Notes under the pieces: generated by a model
The model's input: only the letters and a program-made list of their open reading frames with translations
What the model was told of the DNA's origin: nothing
Database searches by the model: none
Source: Mycolicibacterium neoaurum ATCC 25795
GTDB taxonomy: Bacteria > Actinomycetota > Actinomycetes > Mycobacteriales > Mycobacteriaceae
NCBI RefSeq assembly: GCF_000691525.1
Contig: NZ_JMDW01000003.1
Coordinates: 186,001-250,000 of the forward strand
Direction of reading: 5' to 3'
DNA: 64,000 nucleotides
Part shown: positions 29,828 to 39,590 of the stretch, in pieces
Layout of the letters: each line of letters starts with the position of its first letter
Position numbering within the stretch: position 1 is the first letter of the stretch
Program-made: the position numbers and the translations under genes

Positions 29828-30260
29828 CCTTCGACAGTTCCTCGTCGCTGACCTCACGCACCGGTTGGCCCAGCGACCACTTGTGTCCGAACGGATCCCG
29901 CACGACGCCGTACCGGTCGCCCCAGAACACGTCCTCGAGTGGCATCACCACCTCGGCACCGGCCTCGGTGGCCCGCGCGAAGGCGGCATCGACATCGGTG
30001 ACCACCAGGTGGATGGTGACCGGTGTGCCACCGAGATTCTTCGGCGTCTCGGACTGACCGTCGCAGTACTCGGGATAGTCGTCGGCCAGCATCACCGTCG
30101 ACCCGTTGATCTGTACGGCGCCGTGCACCAGTCGGCCGTCCGGGCCGGGCAACCTGCCCAGCTCGGTGGCACCGAACGCCTTGACGTAGAAATCGATGGC
30201 TGCGGCGCCGTCGTGGACGACCAGGTGTGGGATGACGGCGGGGGTGATGTCGATGGCCAT
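29808..30260 (-). CDS. VOC superfamily (glyoxalase-like) protein (Rv0887c type)
   Basis: A 150-residue protein with two vicinal-oxygen-chelate repeats: IPHLVVHDGAAAIDFYVKAFGA and VTIHLVVTDVDAAFARATEAGA, then DRYGVVRDPFGHKWSL. It is of the PhnB-like/bleomycin-resistance type, with the metal-binding pattern incomplete at some positions, so the enzymatic role is unclear. It is convergent with the GH1 gene, with a 20-nt overlap of coding ends. Likely orthologue of Rv0887c. Confidence 0.87.
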   Translation of the reverse strand: MAIDITPAVIPHLVVHDGAAAIDFYVKAFGATELGRLPGPDGRLVHGAVQINGSTVMLADDYPEYCDGQSETPKNLGGTPVTIHLVVTDVDAAFARATEAGAEVVMPLEDVFWGDRYGVVRDPFGHKWSLGQPVREVSDEELSKAMQEFP

Positions 30261-30331
30261 GGTGCCTCCTCAGATGTCGGGATGGGTCGTCATATGGACC
30301 GGGCAGCACAGCGATTCTCATCGCGACAGCC

Positions 30332-30955
30332 TCAGACGACCGAAAATCCGTCGCCCAGCTCGGCGCGCCCGGTGAGGCCGAGCAGCAGTGCCCCGCCGCG
30401 GCCCGACCGGGTCGCGATCCTGGCTGCCAGGACGTTTGCGGCTTCCAGCACGTCCGCGGACGGCTGGTAGTCACGGCCTGTGGCACGGGCGATATCCAGG
30501 CCGTGCACCACCAGTTCGAAGATGCGGGTCTGCAGATACTCCGACAACGTGATGCCGATTCCGCCGATCACCGCGATTGCCGGGTCGCCGGCCTGCTCCA
30601 CATCCGCGCACGCGGTGGCGACCAGTGCCGAGACCGCGGCAGCCGGGTCGTCGCCGAGATCGCGACCGGCCTGCCTGCCGCGCTCGACGATCGCCTCGGC
30701 CCCGGCTGCGACGCTGAAATCACGGACCGCGAGGTAGTACCCCGGCGCGTCGACCAGCTCGCCGGTGGGTGCGGGCTGTTTCAGGTACTCGATCACCGTC
30801 ACCAGCGACCGCGACGTATGCCCGACCAAGGCACGCAGATCCCAGTCACCCAGGCCCGGCCCGTCCCAGTCCGTAGCGCCGAGTCCACGTATGAGTTGCT
30901 CGAAAGAGCGTGCGGCCGAGTCGAACACCGTCATGGACGGATCCAGCACCGTCAT
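30332..30955 (-). CDS. Maleylpyruvate isomerase-like (mycothiol-dependent/DinB-like) protein
   Basis: A 207-residue protein of the TIGR03086-like family, with the N-terminal DinB-type helical bundle (GLGDWDLRALVGHTSRSLVTVIEYL, with the conserved W and H) and a C-terminal part containing ELVVHGLDIARATG. Such proteins bind mycothiol and metal. The annotated ATG overlaps the citA stop by 4 nt. A second in-frame ATG 21 nt downstream arises from a short tandem duplication, so either may be used. Confidence 0.8.
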   Translation of the reverse strand: MTVLDPSMTVFDSAARSFEQLIRGLGATDWDGPGLGDWDLRALVGHTSRSLVTVIEYLKQPAPTGELVDAPGYYLAVRDFSVAAGAEAIVERGRQAGRDLGDDPAAAVSALVATACADVEQAGDPAIAVIGGIGITLSEYLQTRIFELVVHGLDIARATGRDYQPSADVLEAANVLAARIATRSGRGGALLLGLTGRAELGDGFSVV

Positions 30956-30971
30956 CGACGGATCCGGTCCC
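30930..30971 (-). repeat. 21-bp tandem duplication at a start codon
   Basis: Two adjacent 21-bp units (caccgtcatggacggatccag and caccgtcatcgacggatccgg in plus sense) differ at few positions and each carry an ATG on the minus strand. They encode the repeated DPSMTV at the beginning of the maleylpyruvate isomerase-like protein and at the end of citA. Confidence 0.7.
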
Positions 30972-32088
30972 AGCCCGGCACGGATTCCGGTGTGCGCGGG
31001 GCAGGGCCGACGTAGACCGCGGCCGGGCGCACCAGCTTGCCCAACCGCTTCTGCTCCAGAATGTGGGCGCACCAGCCGGCGGTCCGGGCACAGGTGAACA
31101 TGGCCGGCATCATCGACGGCGGCACCTGCGCGAAGTCGAGGATGACCGCGGCCCAGAACTCCACATTGGTCTCGATGGCCCGATCGGGACGGCGCTCGCG
31201 CAGCTCGGCCAGCGCCGCCTGCTCGAAGGCGGCTGCAGCCTCGAAGCGTGGCGCGCGCAGTCGTTCTGCGGTCGCACGCAGCACCCGGGCGCGCGGATCT
31301 TCGGCCCGGTACACCCGATGCCCGAAGCCCATGAGCTTTTCCCTGCGGTCGAGGATGCCGCGCACCACGGCAGCGGGATCGCCCGAGCGTTCGGCCTCCT
31401 CGATCATCGGCAGCACGCGCGCGGGCGCTCCACCGTGCAACGGGCCGCTCATCGCACCGACCGCCCCGGACAATGCGGCGGCCACGTCGGCGCCGGTGGA
31501 GGCGATGACCCGGGCGGTGAAGGTGGAGGCGTTCATCCCGTGCTCGGCCGCCGTCACCCAGTACGCGTCGATGGCCTCGACATGGCTTGGGTCCGGTTCA
31601 CCCTGCCAACGGGTCATGAAACGCGCTGTGACAGTCGGGCATTGATCGATGGACCGCTGTGGCACCGCAGGCCGGTGGATTCCTCTGGCCGACTGGGCGA
31701 CATAGGACAGCGCCATCGCCGATGCGCGTGCGAGTTGTTCACGGGCGGTGTGATCGTCGATATCGAGGATCGGTGAAAAGCCCCAGATGGGCGCCAGCAT
31801 CGCCAACCCGGCCTGGACGTCGACGCGGACATCGCCGGAATGGATCGGCAACGGAAATGGCTCGGCGGGCGGCAGTCCGCGCTCGAAATCGCCGTCGACG
31901 AGCAGCCCCCACACATCACCGAAAGTGACCCGGTCCGATACCAGGTCGTCGATGTCGACACCGCGGTAGCGCAGCGCGCCGCCGTCCTTGTCGGGTTCGG
32001 CGATCTCGGTGGTGAACGCGACAACGCCTTCCAGTCCGGCGGTGAACGCGTCGGGACGATCAGGTGGAACCACTGATTCCTGCGCCAT
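30952..32088 (-). CDS. citA: Citrate synthase 2 CitA
   Basis: A 378-residue short-form citrate synthase-like protein (M. tuberculosis Rv0889c has 373 residues). Active-site histidines are recognisable in GPLHGGAP and [17 protein letters not shown]. The C-terminal catalytic acid, normally Asp in NVDFY, reads Glu here ([13 protein letters not shown]). It condenses acetyl-CoA with oxaloacetate or a related keto acid. The ATG giving [12 protein letters not shown] is used; upstream in-frame sequence is antisense to pdxH. Coupled to the downstream gene by ATGA. Confidence 0.92.
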   Translation of the reverse strand: MAQESVVPPDRPDAFTAGLEGVVAFTTEIAEPDKDGGALRYRGVDIDDLVSDRVTFGDVWGLLVDGDFERGLPPAEPFPLPIHSGDVRVDVQAGLAMLAPIWGFSPILDIDDHTAREQLARASAMALSYVAQSARGIHRPAVPQRSIDQCPTVTARFMTRWQGEPDPSHVEAIDAYWVTAAEHGMNASTFTARVIASTGADVAAALSGAVGAMSGPLHGGAPARVLPMIEEAERSGDPAAVVRGILDRREKLMGFGHRVYRAEDPRARVLRATAERLRAPRFEAAAAFEQAALAELRERRPDRAIETNVEFWAAVILDFAQVPPSMMPAMFTCARTAGWCAHILEQKRLGKLVRPAAVYVGPAPRTPESVPGWDRIRR

Positions 32089-32143
32089 ATCGAAGATTCT
32101 CGCACTCGCCGGGGAGGTGCGGCATGGGCGTACCGTCTTGCAA

Positions 32144-32803
32144 ATGGAACCCGAGGAACTGGCCCGGATGCGCGCCGAGTACGGATCGGTGGAGAAGGAC
32201 GGCAGTGCCGACCTCGACGCCGACTGGCTGGCAGACGGTTGGCTGGCGCTGTTCGACAGGTGGCTTTCCGATGCGCGTACCGCAGGGCTGACCGAACCCA
32301 ACGCCATGGTCGTGGGCACCGTCGACGCGCAGGGGCGGCCGGCCACCAGGACCGTCTTGTGCAAGGGGGCGACAGAAGCCGGGATCACGTTCTTCACCAA
32401 CTACGACTCCGACAAGGGTGAGCAGCTGGCAATACAGCCGTATGCCTCGGCGACCTTCCCCTGGTACGGACTCGGTCGGCAGGTGCACATCCGCGGCCCG
32501 GTCGAGAAAGTGTCCGCCGCCGACACGGCCGACTATTGGGCCAAGCGGCCGCGCGGATCTCAGCTCGGGGCGTGGGCGTCGCGCCAATCGCACCCGATCG
32601 CGTCGCGGGCCGTCCTGCTCGACCAACTCGTCGACGTCACGGCGCGTTTCGCCGAAACGGAAGCGGTTCCGGTGCCTCCGAACTGGGGTGGTTATCTGAT
32701 CGCGCCCGAGGTGGTCGAGTTCTGGCAGGGCCGGGAAAACCGGGTGCATAACAGGATTCGGGTCACCGATGCCGGGGCGCGCATCGCGCGGCTACAGCCC
32801 TAG
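32144..32803 (+). CDS. pdxH: Pyridoxamine 5'-phosphate oxidase PdxH
   Basis: FMN-dependent oxidation of pyridoxamine/pyridoxine phosphate to PLP. The 219 residues show the FMN-binding stretch [36 protein letters not shown], and the C-terminal signature [14 protein letters not shown]. Divergent from citA with 55 nt between starts. A GTG 27 nt upstream in frame is an alternative start. In M. tuberculosis pdxH is elsewhere (Rv2607), so its position here is a rearrangement. Confidence 0.94.
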   Translation: MEPEELARMRAEYGSVEKDGSADLDADWLADGWLALFDRWLSDARTAGLTEPNAMVVGTVDAQGRPATRTVLCKGATEAGITFFTNYDSDKGEQLAIQPYASATFPWYGLGRQVHIRGPVEKVSAADTADYWAKRPRGSQLGAWASRQSHPIASRAVLLDQLVDVTARFAETEAVPVPPNWGGYLIAPEVVEFWQGRENRVHNRIRVTDAGARIARLQP

Positions 32804-32876
32804 CGGTCGTGTCCGCGTGGCGAAGCCCACCGGAAACCTACCGTGCAGTCTCAGTCGCACGGGTTACCATCCTCGG

Positions 32877-33608
32877 GTGGCTGCGGCGAACAGGCAAACC
32901 GATCTCGGTTTGCGCGAACGGAAGAAGCAGCGGACCCGCACGACGTTGATCGACGCCGCGCTGCAGCTGTGCCTGCGCCAGGGATACGAGACGACCACCG
33001 TCGACCAGATCGCCGCGCTGGCCGAGGTGTCCCCGCGGACCTACAGTCGATATTTTGCCACGAAAGAAGCGGTCTTCCTGACCCTGCTCGAGGAGTTGTC
33101 CGAGGAGATCGCGCTGGAACTGCGTCGACTTCCACGGGGTATCGGACCCCTGGAAGCATTGCGGGCCGCACATGTTTCGGTGCTGACGCGCACCGCCGCC
33201 GGCGGAGTCGGCCGACTGACCAGCGAGCGTGTCGTGCTGATCCTGCGGATCATCAACAGCGCAGATGCGCTGCGTCAGAGTGCATTCGATTTCCGTAACG
33301 ACAGCGTCGTCGCCGCGTTGTCCGACCAGATGGGTGTGCCTGCCGACGACCAGCGGATGCTGCTCGGCCTTTCGCTGTTCTCGGCGATCATCATCGCGGC
33401 CTGCGGTGATCTCGTCGCCGACGACGACGGGACGGCGCTGGGTCCACTGGTGATGGCCGATCGCCTGAACCGCGCGTGCCGGCATGTCGCCGGGTTCGCC
33501 GGGGAACTGTTCAGCACCGATAACGCTCCGGCGGACCTGTCCGGTCCGGTGGCGCCCATCGTGACCGCTCCGGTCCTGACCGAAACCGATCTACCCACGA
33601 ATGTCTGA
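32877..33608 (+). CDS. TetR family regulator, first of a tandem pair
   Basis: A 243-residue TetR-type repressor. The N-terminal helix-turn-helix is LRERKKQRTRTTLIDAALQL to VDQIAALAEVSPRTYSRYF (about 13-62), and the C-terminal ligand domain is divergent. Its DNA-binding domain is clearly paralogous to that of the next gene (both share VSPRT[YF]SRYF and TT[VI][DE]QIAA). The GTG start lies 73 nt after pdxH; the stop overlaps the next gene by 8 nt. Confidence 0.9.
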   Translation: MAAANRQTDLGLRERKKQRTRTTLIDAALQLCLRQGYETTTVDQIAALAEVSPRTYSRYFATKEAVFLTLLEELSEEIALELRRLPRGIGPLEALRAAHVSVLTRTAAGGVGRLTSERVVLILRIINSADALRQSAFDFRNDSVVAALSDQMGVPADDQRMLLGLSLFSAIIIAACGDLVADDDGTALGPLVMADRLNRACRHVAGFAGELFSTDNAPADLSGPVAPIVTAPVLTETDLPTNV

Positions 33609-34287
33609 TCAGCCGGAGGGGCTGCGGGCGCGCAAGAAATTGCGTACTCGGGCCACTTTGATCTCCAGCGCGGCCGAGCTGTGCCAGCGACACGGATACG
33701 ACAACACCACGGTCGAACAGATCGCCGCGGCGGCCGAGGTCTCCCCGCGTACGTTCAGCCGTTACTTCCCGACCAAGGACGCCGTGGTGATCGCGATCGT
33801 CGAGGACACCGCCGCCTATGTCGCGGCGGAGTTGTCGGCGCTGCCCCACGGCATCACCGAGTACGAAGCGATGCTGCGGGCGCATCTGGTTGCCCTGCAG
33901 CCCGGGCCGGGCGGTGAGCAGACGCCGATCTTCAAGCGGATGGCTGCTCTGATCCAGATCGTGAACTCGTCGGCGAGTCTGAACGTGACCGCGATTCCGT
34001 ACCGGGAACAGAAGGATCGATTTCCCACGGTGCGCGCCGTCGCTCAGCGGATGGGGGTGTCGACCGACCACGATGCGGTCTACCTGGTGCTGGAGACCTG
34101 GACTGTGGTGATGAACACAGCGTGTCACGGTCTCGGCACGCCCGGGTACCCACCGATCGAGCCTGAGATCGTCGCCACCCGTATCCAAGCTGCCTATGAC
34201 CTGCTGGTCCGCACGTGGCGACCTTGGGGTCCGGAGGTGCCGTCGACCGAGGTACCCGAGGATGAACCCCGCGCAGGCGCGACGTAA
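33601..34287 (+). CDS. TetR family regulator, second of a tandem pair
   Basis: A 228-residue TetR-type regulator with HTH region [20 protein letters not shown] to [19 protein letters not shown] and an unrelated-looking ligand domain. It is translationally coupled to its paralogue and ends 56 nt before gltA2, so it might influence gltA2 or act elsewhere. Tail residues after 205 are Pro/Glu-rich. Ligand unknown. Confidence 0.9.
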   Translation: MSDQPEGLRARKKLRTRATLISSAAELCQRHGYDNTTVEQIAAAAEVSPRTFSRYFPTKDAVVIAIVEDTAAYVAAELSALPHGITEYEAMLRAHLVALQPGPGGEQTPIFKRMAALIQIVNSSASLNVTAIPYREQKDRFPTVRAVAQRMGVSTDHDAVYLVLETWTVVMNTACHGLGTPGYPPIEPEIVATRIQAAYDLLVRTWRPWGPEVPSTEVPEDEPRAGAT

Positions 34288-34343
34288 CGTAAGCGACTAC
34301 CGTCCAGTAGTGACGCGCAGCCCAGACCACAGAAGGGGTTCAA

Positions 34344-35645
34344 GTGGCCGAAAACTCCAGCCCTGACGAGACGGCAACCCTGTCGTATCCGGGCGGTCAG
34401 ATCGACCTCGACATCGTCAAGGCCACGGAGGGCTCCGACGGAATCGCCCTCGGGCCGCTGCTCTCCAAGACCGGCTACACCACGTTCGATGGTGGGTTCG
34501 TCAACACCTCTGCCACCAAGAGCGCTATCACCTACATCGATGGCGACGCCGGCATTCTGCGCTACCGCGGCTACCCGATCGAGCAGCTGGCCGAGCAGTC
34601 GACCTTCATCGAGGTCAGCTACCTGCTGATCTATGGAGAGCTGCCGACCGCCGAGCAGCTGGAGTCGTTCACCAACCAGATCCAGCGGCACACCCTGCTG
34701 CACGAGGACCTGAAGCGGTTCTTCGACGGATTCCCGCGCAACGCCCACCCGATGCCGGTGTTGAGCTCGGCGGTCAACGCCTTGAGCGCCTACTACCAGG
34801 ACTCGCTGGATCCGCTGGACCGCAAGCAGGTCGAGCTGTCGACGATCCGCCTGCTGGCCAAGCTGCCGACGATCGCCGCCTACGCCTACAAGAAGTCCGA
34901 GGGGCAGCCCTTCCTGTACCCGGACAACTCGCTGACCCTGGTCGAGAACTTCCTGCGGATGACCTTCGGTTTCCCGGCCGAACCCTATGAGGTCGATCCC
35001 GAGATCGTCCGCGCCCTGGACATGCTGCTGATCCTGCATGCCGATCACGAGCAGAACTGCTCGACCTCCACGGTGCGGCTGGTGGGTTCCTCGCAGGCCA
35101 ACCTGTTCACCTCGATCTCCGGTGGCATCAACGCGCTGTGGGGTCCGCTGCATGGTGGCGCCAACCAGGCTGTCCTGGAGATGCTGACCAAGATCCGCGA
35201 CGGCGGCGACGATGTGGCGACCTTCGTCAAGAAGGTCAAGAACCGCGAGGACGGCGTGAAGCTGATGGGCTTCGGTCACCGCGTCTACAAGAACTACGAT
35301 CCGCGGGCCCGCATCGTCAAGGAGCAGGCCGACAAGATCCTCGGCAAGCTCGGCGTGGAGGATCCGCTGCTCGACATCGCCAAGCAGCTCGAGGAGATCG
35401 CGCTCACCGACGACTTCTTCGTGGAGCGCAAGCTCTACCCGAACGTCGACTATTACACCGGCGTGATCTACCGGGCGATGGGCTTCCCGACCCGCATGTT
35501 CACCGTGCTGTTCGCCCTCGGCCGGCTGCCTGGCTGGATCGCGCACTGGCAGGAGATGCACTCCGAGCCTTCGAAGATCGGCCGCCCGCGCCAGATCTAC
35601 ACCGGCTACACCGAACGCGACTACGTCGACCTCGGCGCTCGCTGA
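34344..35645 (+). CDS. gltA2: Citrate synthase GltA2
   Basis: Main citrate synthase of the TCA cycle, 433 residues (M. tuberculosis Rv0896, 431). Catalytic residues are visible in [46 protein letters not shown] and, with the conserved Asp, [12 protein letters not shown]. The GTG start is preceded by AGAAGGGG. This enzyme keeps the catalytic aspartate that CitA lacks. Confidence 0.96.
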   Translation: MAENSSPDETATLSYPGGQIDLDIVKATEGSDGIALGPLLSKTGYTTFDGGFVNTSATKSAITYIDGDAGILRYRGYPIEQLAEQSTFIEVSYLLIYGELPTAEQLESFTNQIQRHTLLHEDLKRFFDGFPRNAHPMPVLSSAVNALSAYYQDSLDPLDRKQVELSTIRLLAKLPTIAAYAYKKSEGQPFLYPDNSLTLVENFLRMTFGFPAEPYEVDPEIVRALDMLLILHADHEQNCSTSTVRLVGSSQANLFTSISGGINALWGPLHGGANQAVLEMLTKIRDGGDDVATFVKKVKNREDGVKLMGFGHRVYKNYDPRARIVKEQADKILGKLGVEDPLLDIAKQLEEIALTDDFFVERKLYPNVDYYTGVIYRAMGFPTRMFTVLFALGRLPGWIAHWQEMHSEPSKIGRPRQIYTGYTERDYVDLGAR

Positions 35646-35701
35646 CGCGGTCTTCCGCCACGCCCCCGCCTTTCGAAGGGGTTCGGGTTGACGGTGGGAC
35701 G

Positions 35702-35734
35702 GTTGTAGTTTCACAATAGTTGTGTGAATACAAC
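35702..35734. promoter_or_regulatory. Dyad operator over the start of the EmrB-type exporter gene
   Basis: A 33-bp dyad has outer arms GTTGTA / TACAAC and inner arms close to TTCACAA / TTGTGTGAA; 12 of 15 positions match between arms. It covers the GTG start codon of the exporter. Palindromes of this AT-rich kind are typical MarR operators, and a MarR gene is the last gene of the same unit, suggesting autorepression. Confidence 0.65.
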
Positions 35735-37214
35735 TGTCCCCGGTCTGGGTCGCGATGCAGTGGCGGGCATGACGCCGGCGCGGAAACGCATCATTCTGGC
35801 GTCCTGCTGCCTGAGTCTGCTGATCGTGTCGATGGACGCCACCATCGTCAACGTCGCGATCCCGTCGATCCGCGCCGATCTCGGGGCGACGGCCTCCCAG
35901 CTGCAGTGGGTGATCGACATCTACACCCTGGTGCTGGCCTCGTTGCTGATGCTCTCGGGGGCGATGGGGGACCGCTTCGGGCGGCGCCGGGTGTTCCAGA
36001 TCGGGCTCACCGTCTTCGCCGTCGGTTCGTTGTTGTGCAGTCTGGCCCCCGGTATCGACGCGCTGATCGCCGCGCGCTTCCTGCAGGCCATCGGTGGTTC
36101 GATGCTCAATCCGGTTGCGTTGTCCATAATCTCGCAGGTGTTCACCGGGCCGGTCGAGCGGGCCAGGGCCATCGGCGTCTGGGGAGCCGTCGTCGGCATC
36201 GCGATGGCGCTCGGTCCCACCGTCGGCGGTCTGCTCATCCATCTGATCAGCTGGCGCGCGGTGTTCTGGATCAACCTGCCGATCTGTCTGGCCGCCATCG
36301 TCTTGACTGCCCTGTTCGTGCCGGAGACGAAGTCCGCGACCATGCGCAATGTCGATCCGGTCGGCCAGATTCTGGCCGTGCTGTTCCTGTTCGGGACGGT
36401 CTTCGCGCTCATCGAGGGGCCGGCGCTGGGCTGGGACAATTACCGCGTGATCGGTGCCGCCGCGGTGGCGCTGGTGGCCTTCGCGACATTCCTGCGTTTC
36501 GAATCCCGGCGCGCGGACCCGTTCATCGATCTGCGCTTCTTCCGTAGCGTGCCGTTCGCCTCGGCGACGGTGATCGCCATTTGTGCCTTCGCATCCTGGG
36601 GCGCGTTGCTGTTCATGATGTCGCTGTATCTCCAGGGTGCGCGCGGTTTCTCGGCCGTACAGACCGGACTGATCTATCTGCCCATCGCGGTCGGAGCGTT
36701 GATCTTCTCGCCGCTGTCGGGACGCATGGTCGGGCGGTATGGGGCCCGGCCGTCACTGGTGATCTCGGGATTGATGATCGCGGTGGCCTCGACCGTGCTG
36801 GTGCTGCTGCCGGAGAACGCCGCGGTGTGGACGCTGATGCTGGTCTTCGCGGTGTTCGGTATCGGTTTCTCGATGGTCAACGCACCCATCACCAACGCAG
36901 CCGTCAGCGGGATGCCGCTGGACCGGGCGGGTGCCGCGTCCGCGGTCACCAGCACCAGCCGACAGATCGGCGTGAGTATCGGTGTGGCGCTGTGCGGTTC
37001 GATCGCCGGTGCAGCGCTGGCGGCGGCCGGATCGCCCCACGGTGCGGCGGCCGTGAATTTCGCCGACGCCGCCCGTCCGCTCTGGTCGACGTGTGTGGTG
37101 CTCGGTATCGTCATCGCCGGGCTCGGCGTGGTGTCGACCTCGTCGCGGGCGATGGAGTCGGCACGCCGGTTGGCGCCGCTCATCGAGGGGCCGAAGGTGC
37201 GCGCCGATGTCTGA
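35724..37214 (+). CDS. MFS drug exporter, DHA2/EmrB type
   Basis: A 496-residue protein with about 14 membrane segments. Motifs include the DHA2 N-terminal [19 protein letters not shown] with [30 protein letters not shown] (motif A) and [10 protein letters not shown] (motif C). Proton-driven export of hydrophobic drugs is the likely role. The GTG start lies inside a palindrome, suggesting a leaderless or nearly leaderless transcript. The stop overlaps the downstream MarR gene by 8 nt. Absent from the corresponding M. tuberculosis interval. Confidence 0.9.
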   Translation: MNTTVPGLGRDAVAGMTPARKRIILASCCLSLLIVSMDATIVNVAIPSIRADLGATASQLQWVIDIYTLVLASLLMLSGAMGDRFGRRRVFQIGLTVFAVGSLLCSLAPGIDALIAARFLQAIGGSMLNPVALSIISQVFTGPVERARAIGVWGAVVGIAMALGPTVGGLLIHLISWRAVFWINLPICLAAIVLTALFVPETKSATMRNVDPVGQILAVLFLFGTVFALIEGPALGWDNYRVIGAAAVALVAFATFLRFESRRADPFIDLRFFRSVPFASATVIAICAFASWGALLFMMSLYLQGARGFSAVQTGLIYLPIAVGALIFSPLSGRMVGRYGARPSLVISGLMIAVASTVLVLLPENAAVWTLMLVFAVFGIGFSMVNAPITNAAVSGMPLDRAGAASAVTSTSRQIGVSIGVALCGSIAGAALAAAGSPHGAAAVNFADAARPLWSTCVVLGIVIAGLGVVSTSSRAMESARRLAPLIEGPKVRADV

Positions 37215-37620
37215 CCTCGCCGATGACGTGTGGCGGTTGATGTCCGCGGTCGTCATCAACAACCAGGACACCTGGAAACGCGCCGTCGTCGAACGAACGG
37301 GACTGCCGTTCAGTCGGATCCGCATCATCAGCCGGCTGGCCGACCGCGCGCTGTCGGTCAAGGAGATCGCCGACGCGGCCACCATCGACGCGCCGGCGGC
37401 CACCGTCGCGGTCAACGATCTCACCAAACGCGGTTTGGTGATCCGGGAAACCGATCCCGACAACAGGCGCTGCAAGAAGGTGTCGCTCACCGAGGCCGGC
37501 CGTGAGCTGGTGGCCGCCATCGACAGCGTCGACAATCCCGCTCCCGATATGATGCGCTCTCTCAGTGAAGCGGATCTGGCAGCGCTACAGGAGATTCTGC
37601 GAAAGACCGCGCGCGGCTAG
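37207..37620 (+). CDS. MarR family regulator of the exporter unit
   Basis: A 137-residue winged-helix protein of MarR type: SVKEIADAATIDAPAATVAVNDLTKRGLV contains the recognition helix and DPDNRRCKKVSLTEAGREL the wing. It starts within the end of the exporter gene and is convergent with the oxidoreductase gene (4-nt overlap of stops). By gene coupling it probably represses its own operon through the dyad at the exporter start. Confidence 0.88.
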   Translation: MSDLADDVWRLMSAVVINNQDTWKRAVVERTGLPFSRIRIISRLADRALSVKEIADAATIDAPAATVAVNDLTKRGLVIRETDPDNRRCKKVSLTEAGRELVAAIDSVDNPAPDMMRSLSEADLAALQEILRKTARG

Positions 37621-39185
37621 CTCTCCAGCACCGCCATCGCGGCGTTGTGTCCGCCGATACCGGACACCGCGCCACCACGGCGAGTTCCCGAGCCGCACAA
37701 CATGATCGCCCCGTGGGCGGTGGACACACCCCAGCGTTTCGCGGGGGTGTCCAGTTCTTCGGTGTCCTCGGCGAACGGCCAGCTCAGGGCCCCGTGGAAG
37801 ATATTGCCCGCGGTCATACCCAACGCCTGCTCCAGATCGTCGGTCGTCTTAGCCTCGACACACGGTCGGCCATCCCGGTCCCGCATCACGACATCTTGAA
37901 TCGGTTCGGCCAGCACGGTGTTCAACGAATGCAGGGTGGCCGCGGTCAGCCGGAGTCGGGCGGTGTCGGGATCCAACCCGTCCAACAGGTGATGCGGGGT
38001 GTGCAGACCGAACACGGTCAGGGTGTGCGCACCCGACCGGCGCAACGGTTCGGAAAGGATGCTCGGGTCGGTGAGCGAATGGCAGTAGATCTCACACGGC
38101 AGCGGCTCGGGCAAAGCGCCGGACGCCGCCGCCGTGTACGCCGAATCGAGCTGATGCAGCGTCTCGTTGATATGAAAGGTGCCCCCGAACGCCTGTTCCG
38201 GTGTCACGCCGGGGTCGCGCAGGCGCGGTAACCGGGTGAGCATCAGGTTCACCTTGATCTGCGCACCGGGAGCCACCGGGGGCTCGGGTTCACCGAGCAG
38301 CCGGGCAAGTGTCGCGGGCGTCACACCGGCCAGCACATGGCGACCCCGCACGAGGTTGTCGACTTCGCCTGTGCGGTAACGCACCTCGCCATCCGGGCTG
38401 ATCGCGTACACGTCAGCGCCGGTCACGATCTCGGCGCCGAAACCGCATGCAGCCGCCGTCAGTGCACCGCTTACCGCTCCCATGCCGCCGACGGGCACCT
38501 CCCAGTCGCCGGTGCCACCGCCCAGCAGGTGGTACAGAAAGCAGATGTTCTGGATCAGCGAGGGATCGTCGGTGGCGGCGAACGTCCCGATCAACGCATC
38601 GGTGGCCAGCACACCGCGGACCAGGTCGCTGCTCACCGCCGCCCTTATGGTGTGGCCGATCGGCTCTTCGATGAGTGCTTGCCAGGCCGCCGCGGCCGCC
38701 GGATCACCGCTTGTCAGCACGCGGTCGCGTGCCGCCGCGCGGGTCGTCAGCGGAGAAAGCAGGGTGGGCCACAAGGCCGTCGTGACCAGTCGCACGCGGC
38801 GGTAGAACTCGGCGAACCGGGCCTCGTCGGCGCCGGCACCGACCGCGCCGAACGTGCTGTCGCGTCCGATGAGCAGGCCGGTCGCCCCGCCGGTCGCGGG
38901 GTCGGGTGTGTAGGACGACTGGCGGCGACGCACCAGTCGGAGCCGGGCACCCAGGTCGTCGATGATGCGCCGCGGCAGCAGGCTCACCAGATACGAGTAC
39001 CGCGACAGACGGGCATCGACACCGTCGAAGGCGTGCGCGGAGACCGCCGCACCGCCGACGTGGTCCAACCGTTCGAGCACTCTGACGCGCCGGCCCGCGC
39101 GGGCCAGGTACCCGGCGGCGACCAATGCGTTGTGCCCGCCGCCGACGATGACGACGTCCAGATCGGTGTCCGCGTCCAAGGCCAC
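37617..39185 (-). CDS. FAD-dependent oxidoreductase, phytoene desaturase-like (Rv0897c type)
   Basis: A 522-residue flavoprotein. The N-terminal Rossmann motif is VVIVGGGHNALVAAGYLARAGRRV; the C-terminal part has IFHGALSWPFAEDTEELDTP and SGIGGHNAAMAVLES. Family members are related to carotenoid desaturases and FAD amine oxidases; substrate unknown. The GTG start is chosen because a longer frame from a TTG would overlap the divergent FKBP start codon. Confidence 0.85.
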   Translation of the reverse strand: MALDADTDLDVVIVGGGHNALVAAGYLARAGRRVRVLERLDHVGGAAVSAHAFDGVDARLSRYSYLVSLLPRRIIDDLGARLRLVRRRQSSYTPDPATGGATGLLIGRDSTFGAVGAGADEARFAEFYRRVRLVTTALWPTLLSPLTTRAAARDRVLTSGDPAAAAAWQALIEEPIGHTIRAAVSSDLVRGVLATDALIGTFAATDDPSLIQNICFLYHLLGGGTGDWEVPVGGMGAVSGALTAAACGFGAEIVTGADVYAISPDGEVRYRTGEVDNLVRGRHVLAGVTPATLARLLGEPEPPVAPGAQIKVNLMLTRLPRLRDPGVTPEQAFGGTFHINETLHQLDSAYTAAASGALPEPLPCEIYCHSLTDPSILSEPLRRSGAHTLTVFGLHTPHHLLDGLDPDTARLRLTAATLHSLNTVLAEPIQDVVMRDRDGRPCVEAKTTDDLEQALGMTAGNIFHGALSWPFAEDTEELDTPAKRWGVSTAHGAIMLCGSGTRRGGAVSGIGGHNAAMAVLES

Positions 39186-39217
39186 AAAGTCAGTCTGCCC
39201 GACTACGGTTGTAAATC

Positions 39218-39580
39218 GTGGCAACGAAACCTGAGATTGAATTTCCCGATGGCCCGGCGCCCACCGAGCTGACCATCGAAGACATCATCGTCGGTGACGG
39301 CGCCGAAGCGGTGCCCGGGGGCAACGTCGAGGTGCACTACGTCGGCGTCGAATACGACAGCGGCGAGGAGTTCGACAGTTCGTGGAACCGTGGTGAATCC
39401 ATCGAGTTCCCGTTGCGCGGACTGATTCAGGGCTGGCAGGACGGTATTCCGGGGATGAAGGTCGGCGGCCGCCGCAAGCTCACCATCCCGCCGGAGCAGG
39501 CCTACGGTCCCGCGGGCGGAGGTCACCGGCTGTCCGGCAAGACGCTCATCTTCGTCATCGATCTGCTCGGCGCCCGCTGA
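39218..39580 (+). CDS. FKBP-type peptidyl-prolyl isomerase
   Basis: A compact 120-residue cytoplasmic FKBP with no signal peptide. Characteristic stretches: VEVHYVGVEYDSGEEFDSSW, PLRGLIQGWQDGIPGMKVGGRRKLTIPPEQAYGP and LIFVIDLLG. It accelerates proline isomerisation during folding. GTG start; TACGGT about 10 nt upstream suggests near-leaderless transcription. It ends 10 nt before the arfA-like gene, so it may be co-transcribed with it. It is an insertion relative to the M. tuberculosis order. Confidence 0.92.
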   Translation: MATKPEIEFPDGPAPTELTIEDIIVGDGAEAVPGGNVEVHYVGVEYDSGEEFDSSWNRGESIEFPLRGLIQGWQDGIPGMKVGGRRKLTIPPEQAYGPAGGGHRLSGKTLIFVIDLLGAR

Positions 39581-39590
39581 GCGACAGTCG

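Noticed and set aside
27635-29857. 740-codon minus-strand frame opposite the GH1 gene
   Set aside because: Antisense shadow; the plus strand carries signal peptide, Ig-like repeat and GH1 catalytic motifs.
30952-31010. Strong GGATCC repeats suggesting an attachment site
   Set aside because: They are explained by a small in-frame tandem duplication; no integrase or phage gene is near.
35646-35701. Possible terminator after gltA2 (CCTT-TCG-AAGG hairpin)
   Set aside because: The stem is only about 4 bp with no T-run, too weak to annotate.
34194-36242. 682-codon minus-strand frame opposite gltA2
   Set aside because: Antisense shadow of a clear citrate synthase and the start of the MFS exporter.
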